This document shows positions 10,092 through 23,327 of a stretch of DNA of 64,000 bases, one piece after another. The DNA is taken from the NCBI GenBank assembly GCA_020831825.1, contig JAFIFW010000005.1:186001-250000 (forward strand). The letters run 5' to 3'. A program made the position numbers and the translations under genes. The notes under the pieces are model-generated. The model had not been told where the DNA came from and made no database searches. It worked only from the letters and a program-made list of their open reading frames with translations. This stretch comes from Methylophaga sp. (GTDB taxonomy: Bacteria > Pseudomonadota > Gammaproteobacteria > Nitrosococcales > Methylophagaceae). The stretch's first letter is position 1, and the number at the start of each line of letters is the position of its first letter.

Positions 10092-11111
10092 TTAATACTC
10101 AGCCAGCAAATCGGCCAGCGCCGCATAGAGCTGTTTCATGGCACTGGCTTCGCGTCCAGGTCCGCCCGCAGCATGCCCCCAATCACTTTGCATGACGGAA
10201 AACCTGGATGATTGAATTCTGGCAGCATCGGCACGGGCTTCTTCGACCAGAAAATACTGATCACTGACACATGGCATGATCAGGCACGGCATGCTGATGG
10301 CAGCCAGCGCAGCCTGTCTGTCACCATTGAAATGCGTATTGTCACTGATATCAGCGCGTGCCCACATATCCAGCACTGCCAAAAGATCGTGGTGATTCAT
10401 CGCCAAGTGATCCTGCTCCCACCAGTCCAGCAGCTGCTGCAGATTGTCAAAGCCCAGTTGCCGATACATGCCCTGCCTGACAAAGGCCGCACTGTATGCA
10501 CGGCTGGCATAAACATGAGCAAATGCCCGCAAACCGGCGACCGGCTGGCTATCGCTTTCCGCTAGTGAGTCTGCAAGCAAGGCACTGCGTAATCCTTCGA
10601 GGAACAGTCGGTTATGCGGATAACAGCGTGTACCAGAACACCAGGCCGCCACCCGTTTGACCCGCTCGGGAAACAGACAGGCCCATTGCAGGCTTTGCAT
10701 GCCGCCCAGCGACCAGCCAGCAACCAGCTGCAGTTGATACTCTTTACCAAACAGTCCCTGCAGCAATGCGGCCTGGACCGTGACCTGGTCAGCCAGGGTC
10801 AGTGCTGGAAATTCGCGACCACGTTGCCCCTCTGCTGCCGTTGATGGCGAACAGGATTCACCTGCTGCCAGCATGCCCGGGATCAATAAGCATAAGTCCG
10901 CGCGTCGCAGCGGGCTGCCAGACTCCGCCAGCGGATAATTACCTGCGATCGCACCACCGTAATAGGTTGGCAACAAAACAATGTTATTTTTTGGTGCATT
11001 GACCTCACCCCACTGGCCGTACTCGATATAACAGTCTCGCAGCCATTGGCCACTCTGCAACTGAACATCACCCAAGTCAAAACGCTGTTTTAGCCACGGT
11101 TGGTCAAGCAT
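10092..11111 (-). CDS. Alpha/beta hydrolase of the homoserine O-acetyltransferase (MetX)-like family
   Basis: 339 residues from ATG 11111, which has GGAG eight bases upstream; the open frame extends to 11222 without a better start. The nucleophile elbow is GWSLGGMQ, with Asp in MPCVSDQYF and His in DWGHAAGGPG completing the triad. Overall layout and the early YGQWGEVNAPKNN are MetX-like, but true MetX proteins show distinct substrate motifs that I do not see, so an amide or ester hydrolase is equally possible. It is divergent from the GSIII-type synthetase glnT with a shared 134-base promoter region, suggesting a linked nitrogen role. The substrate is unknown. Confidence 0.8.
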   Translation of the reverse strand: MLDQPWLKQRFDLGDVQLQSGQWLRDCYIEYGQWGEVNAPKNNIVLLPTYYGGAIAGNYPLAESGSPLRRADLCLLIPGMLAAGESCSPSTAAEGQRGREFPALTLADQVTVQAALLQGLFGKEYQLQLVAGWSLGGMQSLQWACLFPERVKRVAAWCSGTRCYPHNRLFLEGLRSALLADSLAESDSQPVAGLRAFAHVYASRAYSAAFVRQGMYRQLGFDNLQQLLDWWEQDHLAMNHHDLLAVLDMWARADISDNTHFNGDRQAALAAISMPCLIMPCVSDQYFLVEEARADAARIQSSRFSVMQSDWGHAAGGPGREASAMKQLYAALADLLAEY

Positions 11112-11163
11112 ATCGTCATCTCCATGTAGTCTGTTAGCGTCGGCTGTCACCGCCGGAATGTGC

Positions 11164-11178
11164 TGGCACGCATATTGT
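11164..11178 (+). promoter_or_regulatory. Probable sigma-54 promoter upstream of glnT
   Basis: TGGCACGCATATTGT matches the sigma-54 consensus at every fixed position except the last base of the -12 element (GT instead of GC). It lies 68 bases before the glnT start. No perfect NtrC dyad was found upstream, only a half-site (TTTTGGTGCA near 10989-10998) inside the divergent hydrolase gene. Confidence 0.6.
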
Positions 11179-11245
11179 ATGGAAGTTTTATGCCATTCCT
11201 GGCATCGATCTTCCCACAACATCAGCCAATTGGAGCTAACAATTT

Positions 11246-12604
11246 ATGTCTTCGGCACACAGCAACAACAGTCTTACCGCAAGTCTAGAGCAAGCAGGCG
11301 TCAAGTACGCCATGGCCAGTTATGTAGATATACATGGACGAATCAAAGGCAAGTTCGTACCCTTGAGTCACCTGCATAATATGTTGGGTGGCTCAGAGCT
11401 GTATACCGGCGCTGCCTTGGACGGTGTGCCTCAGGACATCAGCGACAATGAAGTCGCCGCAATGCCGGATCCTGCGTCGGCGGTGCAATGCCCATGGAAC
11501 CCAGATCTGGCCTGGTTTGCCAGTGACCTGTATCTTGACGGGCAGCCGTTTAATGCCTGCTCAAGAGTGATTCTCAAACAGCAAACTGCTGCTGCTGCCA
11601 AAATGGGATTTACATTCAATCTGGGTATCGAAACCGAATTCTTTTTGTTTCGTGATACTCCCGATGGTAGCTTTGCGCCGATCAGCGATCGCGACAATCT
11701 GGGCAAACCCTGTTATGACCCCTGTACCTTGATGGATAACCTGCATATCCTGGACGAACTGGTGGTATCGATGAACAAGCTTGGCTGGGATGTCTACTCA
11801 TTTGATCATGAAGATGCCATCGGCCAGTTTGAAACCGACTTCACCTTCACCGAAGCACTGCAAATGGCCGATCGCTTTGTCTTTTTCCGGATGATGGCCA
11901 ATGAGATCGCCCGCAAGCATGGAGCCTTTGCCAGCTTTATGCCCAAACCCTTTGCTGACAGAACCGGTAGTGGCGCCCACTACAATATGTCACTGGCCGA
12001 CCTGGAAACCGGCAAAAATCTTTTCATTGCTGCTGATGATGATCCGCATCAGGTCGGTATTTCAAAACTGGCCTATCACTTTACCGCCGGGGTACTTAAG
12101 CATGCCCGGGCTATCTGCGCGGTAATCGCGCCAACCGTAAATAGCTACAAGCGGTTGGTTCGACAGGGATCGATGTCTGGCTCAACCTGGGCGCCAGTAT
12201 TCTGCTGTTATGGCAGCAACAACCGCACGAATATGATACGAATCCCCTCTGCTGGTGGCCGTATCGAGTGCCGAGCAGCCGATATCAGCGGTAATCCTTA
12301 CCTTGGCACCGCGATGATTCTGGCTGCCGGACTGGAAGGCATTCGCGAACAATTAGATCCTGGCGCTCCGCATCATGAAAACATGTATCAATACAGCGAT
12401 GCTGAAATCAAGGCACAAGGTATTGAGTTCCTGCCACAATCCCTGGATGAAGCCATTGACGCTTTCGAGGCCGACCCACTATCGCGCGCTGTTTTTGGCG
12501 ATCAGCTGTTCAACGCTTTCGTCAGTTTCAAACGTGAGGAATGGAACAGCTACCACAACACCATTTCCGATTGGGAGATTCAGCGTTATCTGAAAATGTT
12601 CTAG
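11246..12604 (+). CDS. glnT: Type III (GlnT/GmaS family) glutamine synthetase
   Basis: 452 residues. ATP-dependent ligation of glutamate to ammonia or, in the GmaS branch, to methylamine giving gamma-glutamylmethylamide. Glutamine synthetase motifs: GIETEFFLF (metal-binding glutamates), DHEDAIGQFETDF, GSGAHYNMSL, NSYKRL (beta-grasp/ATP region) and NRTNMIRIP with RIECRAADISGNPYL. The early YVDIHGRIKGKFVPL is typical of the GlnT/GmaS subgroup. The N-methylglutamate pathway genes (mgs, mgd) that normally follow gmaS are absent here, so glutamine synthetase, GmaS or another amine ligase remain possible. A sigma-54-like promoter precedes it and a hairpin follows. Confidence 0.88.
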   Translation: MSSAHSNNSLTASLEQAGVKYAMASYVDIHGRIKGKFVPLSHLHNMLGGSELYTGAALDGVPQDISDNEVAAMPDPASAVQCPWNPDLAWFASDLYLDGQPFNACSRVILKQQTAAAAKMGFTFNLGIETEFFLFRDTPDGSFAPISDRDNLGKPCYDPCTLMDNLHILDELVVSMNKLGWDVYSFDHEDAIGQFETDFTFTEALQMADRFVFFRMMANEIARKHGAFASFMPKPFADRTGSGAHYNMSLADLETGKNLFIAADDDPHQVGISKLAYHFTAGVLKHARAICAVIAPTVNSYKRLVRQGSMSGSTWAPVFCCYGSNNRTNMIRIPSAGGRIECRAADISGNPYLGTAMILAAGLEGIREQLDPGAPHHENMYQYSDAEIKAQGIEFLPQSLDEAIDAFEADPLSRAVFGDQLFNAFVSFKREEWNSYHNTISDWEIQRYLKMF

Positions 12605-12618
12605 TCCGGACGCTATCA

Positions 12619-12647
12619 TTAGTGGGGCGCATTACACGCCCCACTAA
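12619..12647 (+). terminator. Hairpin after glnT
   Basis: Perfect 11-bp stem TTAGTGGGGCG / CGCCCCACTAA with a seven-base loop, 14 bases after the glnT stop. No T-run follows, so it may be a Rho-assisted terminator or a 3' stabiliser. Confidence 0.6.
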
Positions 12648-12703
12648 CAATGCTGGCTTGGGCCTGTATCTCCCAAGACAGCGGTGCGACCAGACGCTCT
12701 TGC

Positions 12704-12718
12704 GCACCATCGCGGTGC
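12704..12718 (+). promoter_or_regulatory. Perfect NtrC-type dyad upstream of the guanidine-leader gene
   Basis: GCACC-ATCGC-GGTGC is a complete dyad of the NtrC form (GCACC-N5-GGTGC). It is centred 103 bases upstream of the sigma-54 -24 element at 12814, the expected enhancer distance. Confidence 0.75.
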
Positions 12719-12813
12719 TCCAAGCATTTTTCTCTGACCCAATTGCGTGCCAAGAGCAGACATACATCCTTGAGAGTTAGGCTATGTGACTGTTTATCAA
12801 CGATATTATTAAT

Positions 12814-12828
12814 TGGCACAGCGCTTGC
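12814..12828 (+). promoter_or_regulatory. Sigma-54 promoter feeding the guanidine-I leader
   Basis: TGGCACAGCGCTTGC is an exact TGGCAC-N5-TTGC match with correct GG-N10-GC spacing. Transcription should begin near 12839-12841, about 45 bases before the riboswitch and 195 bases before the coding start. Confidence 0.88.
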
Positions 12829-12883
12829 TGAACACCCAATTGCTAGACGCGTATTCACGGCATAGCCGTAACAGTTATCCAAA

Positions 12884-12985
12884 TAGAGCGCTAGGGTTCC
12901 GATGATCAATGACGGTCATGCTGGTCCAAGAGCACTCAACCTTCACTGAAGGTCACACGGCGGGACAAAAGCCCGGGAGATTCGG
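12884..12985 (+). promoter_or_regulatory. Guanidine-I (ykkC) riboswitch
   Basis: The conserved segments of the ykkC class occur in order and spacing: CTAGGGTTCCG (12891-12901), GGTCCAAGAG (12923-12932), ACACGG (12955-12960), and GGGACAAAAGCCCGGGAGA (12962-12980). A variable hairpin ACCTTC-act-GAAGGT lies between the second and third. The class binds guanidinium and usually turns expression on. No U-run terminator follows; the SD (GTGAGG, 13021-13026) lies about 40 bases downstream, so translational control is more likely, though I could not fix the platform by eye. Confidence 0.93.
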
Positions 12986-13033
12986 CATAACGCCTTGAGT
13001 ACTTCTTTAATAGTGACAAAGTGAGGTTCGATC

Positions 13034-14074
13034 ATGAAAAAATTAGCGGCCATGTTACTGGCCTTAACACTGACCAGCCCGGCTATGGCAAGAGACGAAT
13101 TCAAGGTTGCCTGGTCCATCTATGTCGGCTGGATGCCCTGGGGCTATGCCGCCGATGAAGGCATCATCGACAAATGGGCCGACAAGTACGGTATCAAGAT
13201 TGATGTGGTGCAGATCAATGACTACATCGAGTCCATCAACCAGTATACCTTCGGCGATTTTGATGCCTGCGTGATGACCAATATGGATGCGCTGACCATC
13301 CCGGCCGCCAGTGGAGTTGATTCCACCGCCTTGATTGTCGGCAGCTTCTCCAACGGCAATGATGGCCTGATCCTTAAGGGCGCCGACTCACTTGAAGCTA
13401 TCAAAGGCCAGAGTATCAACATGGTAGAGCTGAGCGTGACCCACTATGTTCTGGCACGTGCACTGGAATCCATTGGCTTGAGTGAGCGTGATGTTCGTGT
13501 CGTCAATACCTCGGACGCTGATCTGGTCGCCGTTGCAGCCAATCCCAATGTCACGGCCGTGGGCACATGGAATCCTTTGCTTAATGAAATTCTCAGCATG
13601 CCTGACACCAATCTGGTCTTCCACTCCGGGCAGATCCCCGGAGAAGTCATCGACTTGCTGGTGGTCAATACCGAAACCATTGAGCAATATCCAGCCTTTG
13701 CCAAAGCTTTAACCGGTGCCTGGTACGAAACCATGGCCCGGATGATGGATGATGCCGCTACCGCGGCAGAAGCACGCACTGCACTTGGTCTGGCAGCCGG
13801 CACCGATCTGCAAGGCTATGAACAGCAGCTCAGCACCACGGAAATGTTCTATCTGCCTGCCGATGCTGTTGACTTTGTTACCAGCGAGACACCTCTTGAA
13901 ACCATGCGTCGGGTTGCTGAGTTCTCGTTTGCGCATGGCCTGCTGGGTGATGGTGCACCAAACGCTGAATTCATTGGCATTGAAACCCCGGCCGGCATCT
14001 ACGGCAACCCGGACAACGTCAAGCTGCGCTTCACAGATCGCTTTATCCGGATGGCTGCAGACGGGGAGCTGTAA
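13034..14074 (+). CDS. ABC transporter solute-binding protein of the urea carboxylase/guanidine-associated type
   Basis: 346 residues with a signal peptide (cleavage after TSPAMA, about residue 19). The mature start FKVAWSIYVGWMPWGYAADEGI and the body match NitT/TauT-like binding proteins, specifically the periplasmic protein found in urea carboxylase regions, now linked to guanidine use. It is soluble and periplasmic, not a lipoprotein. An SD GAGG lies eight bases before the ATG. The leader combines an NtrC dyad, a sigma-54 promoter and a guanidine-I riboswitch. No permease, ATPase, carboxylase or allophanate hydrolase gene adjoins it; a hairpin follows and the next gene, hemE, is on the other strand. 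Ligand guanidine or a guanidino compound is inferred from the riboswitch. Confidence 0.88.
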   Translation: MKKLAAMLLALTLTSPAMARDEFKVAWSIYVGWMPWGYAADEGIIDKWADKYGIKIDVVQINDYIESINQYTFGDFDACVMTNMDALTIPAASGVDSTALIVGSFSNGNDGLILKGADSLEAIKGQSINMVELSVTHYVLARALESIGLSERDVRVVNTSDADLVAVAANPNVTAVGTWNPLLNEILSMPDTNLVFHSGQIPGEVIDLLVVNTETIEQYPAFAKALTGAWYETMARMMDDAATAAEARTALGLAAGTDLQGYEQQLSTTEMFYLPADAVDFVTSETPLETMRRVAEFSFAHGLLGDGAPNAEFIGIETPAGIYGNPDNVKLRFTDRFIRMAADGEL

Positions 14075-14095
14075 ACGCAAATTAATACGACTAGC

Positions 14096-14121
14096 GGCCG
14101 GAGTCATTGCTGGCTCCGGCC
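14096..14121. terminator. Hairpin after the solute-binding protein gene
   Basis: Perfect 8-bp stem GGCCGGAG / CTCCGGCC with a ten-base loop, 21 bases after the stop codon. There is no T-run on either strand. It suggests that transcription ends here, leaving the binding protein gene monocistronic. The rest of 14122-14293 holds nothing I recognise. Confidence 0.5.
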
Positions 14122-14293
14122 AAAAACATCAGCTGCATTTCATAGCTGTATAACATCGCGCTACTCTGCATTACTCCCGTCACCAGCCTGGCACGCCGCA
14201 GATGCGCACCAAATCACTGGTCAGTACTTGCTTGCCTCAAAAATTGAGCACTAATCTAACGAATAAGCTCAGCACCGATGAGGCAAGCGCAGG

Positions 14294-15367
14294 CTATCCG
14301 TGATAAGGCTGGCTGAATTGATGAACGGCTTCGACCAAAGCCTGAACATGCTCAGGATTAATAGTTGGATGGATTCCATGACCAAGATTGAACACATGGC
14401 CACTGCCATGACCATAGGCTGCCAGAATGTTTTTCACTTCCTGCCTGATTCGTTCGGGTTTTGCGTATAACACACAAGGATCCATATTGCCTTGCAGGGC
14501 AACCTGCTGACCAACCTGGTAACGAGCAAGGCCAATATCTGCGGTCCAGTCCAGACCCAGCGCATCGGCACCCACTTCAGCCATTGATGACAGCCACTGT
14601 GCACCACCCTTGGTAAATAAAGTTACTGGCACAATTCTGCCTTCATGCTTACGCATCAGGCCTGCGATAATCTGTTGCATGTAGGCAAGCGAAAATGCCC
14701 GGTAGTTGTCGCCACTCAGACTACCGCCCCAGGTATCAAACAACATGATCGCCTGAGCACCCGCCTGAATCTGCGCATTAAGATAACTGGTCACAGATTT
14801 TGCCAGTACACTCAGTAATTTATGCATCTCGTCGGGGGCATCAAACATCATGCCTTTGATCAAGGCAAAATCTTTGCTGGCACCACCTTCCACCATGTAA
14901 CAGGCTAGTGTCCACGGACTACCACTGAATCCTATTAATGGGACTTTCCCGTCGATCTCTCTCCGAGTCATACGAATGGCGTCCATGACATATCCCAGAC
15001 TATCTTCCATATCTGGTACTGCCAGATTATCAATGTCACGGGCGGTTTCAATGCGGCGACTAAATTTCGGTCCCTCACCAGAAACAAAGTGCAAACCGAG
15101 TCCCATGGCATCAGGAATCGTCAGGATGTCAGAAAAAATAATCGAGGCGTCGAAGTCGAAACGACGTAAAGGCTGTAATGTCACTTCACAAGCCAGTTCA
15201 GGCGTTGTGCACAAGGTCATGAAATCACCTGCCTTGGCTCGAACTTCCCGATATTCCGGCAAGTACCGTCCCGCCTGACGCATCACCCAAATGGGGGTTT
15301 TGTCCACGGGTTGACGTAACAAGGCACGTAAATAACGATCATTCTTCAATTCGGACACAGTCAACAC
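14294..15367 (-). CDS. hemE: Uroporphyrinogen decarboxylase HemE
   Basis: Decarboxylates uroporphyrinogen III to coproporphyrinogen III in haem synthesis; cytoplasmic, 357 residues, normal length. The signature [16 protein letters not shown] holds the substrate-binding arginines, the catalytic aspartate lies in [14 protein letters not shown], and [17 protein letters not shown] is present. It lies downstream of gltD on the minus strand, separated by a terminator, so it is probably transcribed from its own promoter. Confidence 0.97.
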   Translation of the reverse strand: MLTVSELKNDRYLRALLRQPVDKTPIWVMRQAGRYLPEYREVRAKAGDFMTLCTTPELACEVTLQPLRRFDFDASIIFSDILTIPDAMGLGLHFVSGEGPKFSRRIETARDIDNLAVPDMEDSLGYVMDAIRMTRREIDGKVPLIGFSGSPWTLACYMVEGGASKDFALIKGMMFDAPDEMHKLLSVLAKSVTSYLNAQIQAGAQAIMLFDTWGGSLSGDNYRAFSLAYMQQIIAGLMRKHEGRIVPVTLFTKGGAQWLSSMAEVGADALGLDWTADIGLARYQVGQQVALQGNMDPCVLYAKPERIRQEVKNILAAYGHGSGHVFNLGHGIHPTINPEHVQALVEAVHQFSQPYHG

Positions 15368-15410
15368 CTTCCATCATTTCAATTCAGTACGACATTTCTG
15401 TCACGCACAA

Positions 15411-15439
15411 AAAAGCCGCTGCTGAGTGCAGCGGCTTTT
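15411..15439 (-). terminator. Terminator after gltD
   Basis: A 12-bp stem AAAAGCCGCTGC / GCAGCGGCTTTT with a TGAGT loop, 16 bases past the gltD stop on the minus strand. It ends the gltBD operon before hemE. The symmetric A/T flanks would let it work in both directions. Confidence 0.88.
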
Positions 15440-15454
15440 GATGATCTCTCTGGA

Positions 15455-21357
<5,903 letters not shown>

Positions 21358-21603
21358 GTCACGTACCTTTAAGTTACTGTTTACGCCGCCACGTTACCCT
21401 CCGGTTAACCGGCCCATAGGAATTGGGTTAATGAGGAACGTGTACAAAAAAGACGGCAGAAAGGAAGATCTAGTATATCGACTCGTCACCTTCCGTTCAA
21501 TTATTGCCGTGCTCTATATGACCGGAAATGCTGCAGTAAATTTTCCTATTTTCAATAAAATAGCTAAAATGCACTGCTTTTCTGTCAATGCAACGGAACT
21601 ATC

Positions 21604-22101
21604 ATGATTAAACCGGTTGTCGGCATCGTCATGGGCAGCACCAGTGACTGGCCTGTGATGCAAAAAGCCGTTGAGCAACTCGAGGCTTTTGGCGTTCCCC
21701 ACGAAACACGCGTCGTATCAGCACACAGAACACCTGATCTGCTGAGTGACTACGCCAAAACTGCGCAACAACGAGGCCTCAACTGCATCATTGCAGGGGC
21801 CGGAGGCGCTGCCCACCTGCCAGGCATGCTGGCAGCTAATACCTGCGTTCCGGTATTGGGCGTCCCTGTTCCGTCAAAGTATTTGAATGGTCAGGACTCG
21901 CTGTTGTCAATAGTACAGATGCCCAAAGGGATACCGGTAGCGACTTTTGCTATTGGTGAAGCCGGTGCTGCAAATGCGGCCTTGTTTGCCATTGCCCAGC
22001 TCGCGACACAGGATGATGCACTTGCGCAAAAGCTCGAATCATTCCGCCATCAGCAAGAACAAGCGGTACTCGCCATGACACTTCCCCCCAAAGCGGAATA
22101 A
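21604..22101 (+). CDS. purE: 5-(carboxyamino)imidazole ribonucleotide mutase PurE
   Basis: Class I PurE, 165 residues, converting N5-CAIR to CAIR in purine synthesis. Signatures [41 protein letters not shown] and [20 protein letters not shown] are intact. It lies nine bases before purK, its functional partner. An A/T-rich promoter region lies in 21530-21580. Confidence 0.97.
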   Translation: MIKPVVGIVMGSTSDWPVMQKAVEQLEAFGVPHETRVVSAHRTPDLLSDYAKTAQQRGLNCIIAGAGGAAHLPGMLAANTCVPVLGVPVPSKYLNGQDSLLSIVQMPKGIPVATFAIGEAGAANAALFAIAQLATQDDALAQKLESFRHQQEQAVLAMTLPPKAE

Positions 22102-22109
22102 GCACCATC

Positions 22110-23243
22110 ATGATTTTGCCCGGATCAACACTCGGTATGCTCGGCGGTGGTCAACTCGGCCGTATGTTTACCAGCGCCGCCCAGTCAATGGGTTACAGGG
22201 TTGTCGTTCTCGACCCCGATCAAAACAGCCCCGCTGGTATCATCGCCGATCAGCACATCTGCGCCAGCTACACAGATGAGCAAGCTCTAAAGCAAATGGC
22301 TGATCAATGTGACGCTATCACGACCGAGTTTGAAAATATTCCCGCCAGCACACTGGCTTTTCTTGAGCAACGAACCGTTGTTCACCCCTCTTCAATGGCC
22401 TTGGCAAAAACACAAAATCGTAATGTCGAGAAACGCTTTATCAACAGCCACGGTATTGCAACAGTTCCGTTTGCCAGTATCCACAGCCAAGAAGATCTCA
22501 TCGCGGCAACCAACAGCGTTCAATTTCCAGCAATCCTGAAAGTAGCCACATTTGGTTACGACGGCAAAGGCCAGATAGTCTGTGAAAATCTTGAAGCAGC
22601 GCTGCAGGCCTTTGAAGCCCTTGGACAGAAAGAGTGTGTGCTGGAACAACGTATTCAATTGGATCGTGAAATCTCCGTGGTGCTGGCACGCAGCGAAAAT
22701 GGTGAGATCTACAACTTCCCGGTTGCCGAGAATGTGCATGTGAACGGCATTCTGCATTCTACGCGAGTGCCTGCCACCGTCAGTCCAGCTCAACAACAAT
22801 CTGCAATTGAAATGGCTGGCAAAATTGCCGCCGGACTGAATTACGTTGGCACCATGGCCGTTGAGTTTTTTGTTGACCAATCCGGCAACATTATCGCCAA
22901 CGAGATCGCGCCGAGACCCCACAACTCCGGGCATTACACATTGGACGCCTGCCGCAGCTCGCAGTTCGAACAGCAAGTCAGAATGCTGTGTGGTCTCGCC
23001 AGCGGTGACACTGCATTGATCTCGCCAGTGGTGATGATTAATCTGCTCGGCGATGTCTGGGGCAGCTCACAACCTAACTGGCAGAATGCCTTGCAGTTGC
23101 CAAATGTCAAACTGCATCTCTACGGAAAAAAAGAAGCGCGAGCTGGGCGAAAAATGGGTCACTTCAATGTGCTGGCTACAACCAGCGACGAAGCAATGCA
23201 GCTCGCCAAAACCGTATTCCAGGCCTTACATCCAGACAGCTAA
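22110..23243 (+). CDS. purK: 5-(carboxyamino)imidazole ribonucleotide synthase PurK
   Basis: ATP-grasp ligase carboxylating AIR with bicarbonate, 377 residues. N-terminal LGMLGGGQLGRMF, ATP-grasp ILKVATFGYDGKGQ, and the metal-binding NEIAPRPHNSGHYT near residue 270 are present. It is co-transcribed with purE. Confidence 0.97.
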   Translation: MILPGSTLGMLGGGQLGRMFTSAAQSMGYRVVVLDPDQNSPAGIIADQHICASYTDEQALKQMADQCDAITTEFENIPASTLAFLEQRTVVHPSSMALAKTQNRNVEKRFINSHGIATVPFASIHSQEDLIAATNSVQFPAILKVATFGYDGKGQIVCENLEAALQAFEALGQKECVLEQRIQLDREISVVLARSENGEIYNFPVAENVHVNGILHSTRVPATVSPAQQQSAIEMAGKIAAGLNYVGTMAVEFFVDQSGNIIANEIAPRPHNSGHYTLDACRSSQFEQQVRMLCGLASGDTALISPVVMINLLGDVWGSSQPNWQNALQLPNVKLHLYGKKEARAGRKMGHFNVLATTSDEAMQLAKTVFQALHPDS

Positions 23244-23257
23244 AATAGTCCTGAAGA

Positions 23258-23286
23258 CTTGCTCGCGGCCTGTTGCTGCGGGCAAG
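23258..23286 (+). terminator. Possible hairpin after purK
   Basis: A 9-bp stem with one G-U pair (CTTGCTCGC / GCGGGCAAG), 11-base loop, no T-run, between purK and the next gene. A weak terminator or processing site at best. Confidence 0.3.
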
Positions 23287-23327
23287 CTGTCACTTGGTAC
23301 CTCCTCGGATACGCCTTGGGATTGACT

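Noticed and set aside
11246..12604. Assignment as a certain gamma-glutamylmethylamide synthetase (gmaS) and hence proof of methylamine growth
   Set aside because: The family also contains ordinary GSIII enzymes and the methylamine pathway partners are not present in the window.
14197..14213. GCACCAAATCACTGGTC resembling an NtrC site before hemE
   Set aside because: Spacing and right half do not fit the dyad, and there is no sigma-54 promoter near.
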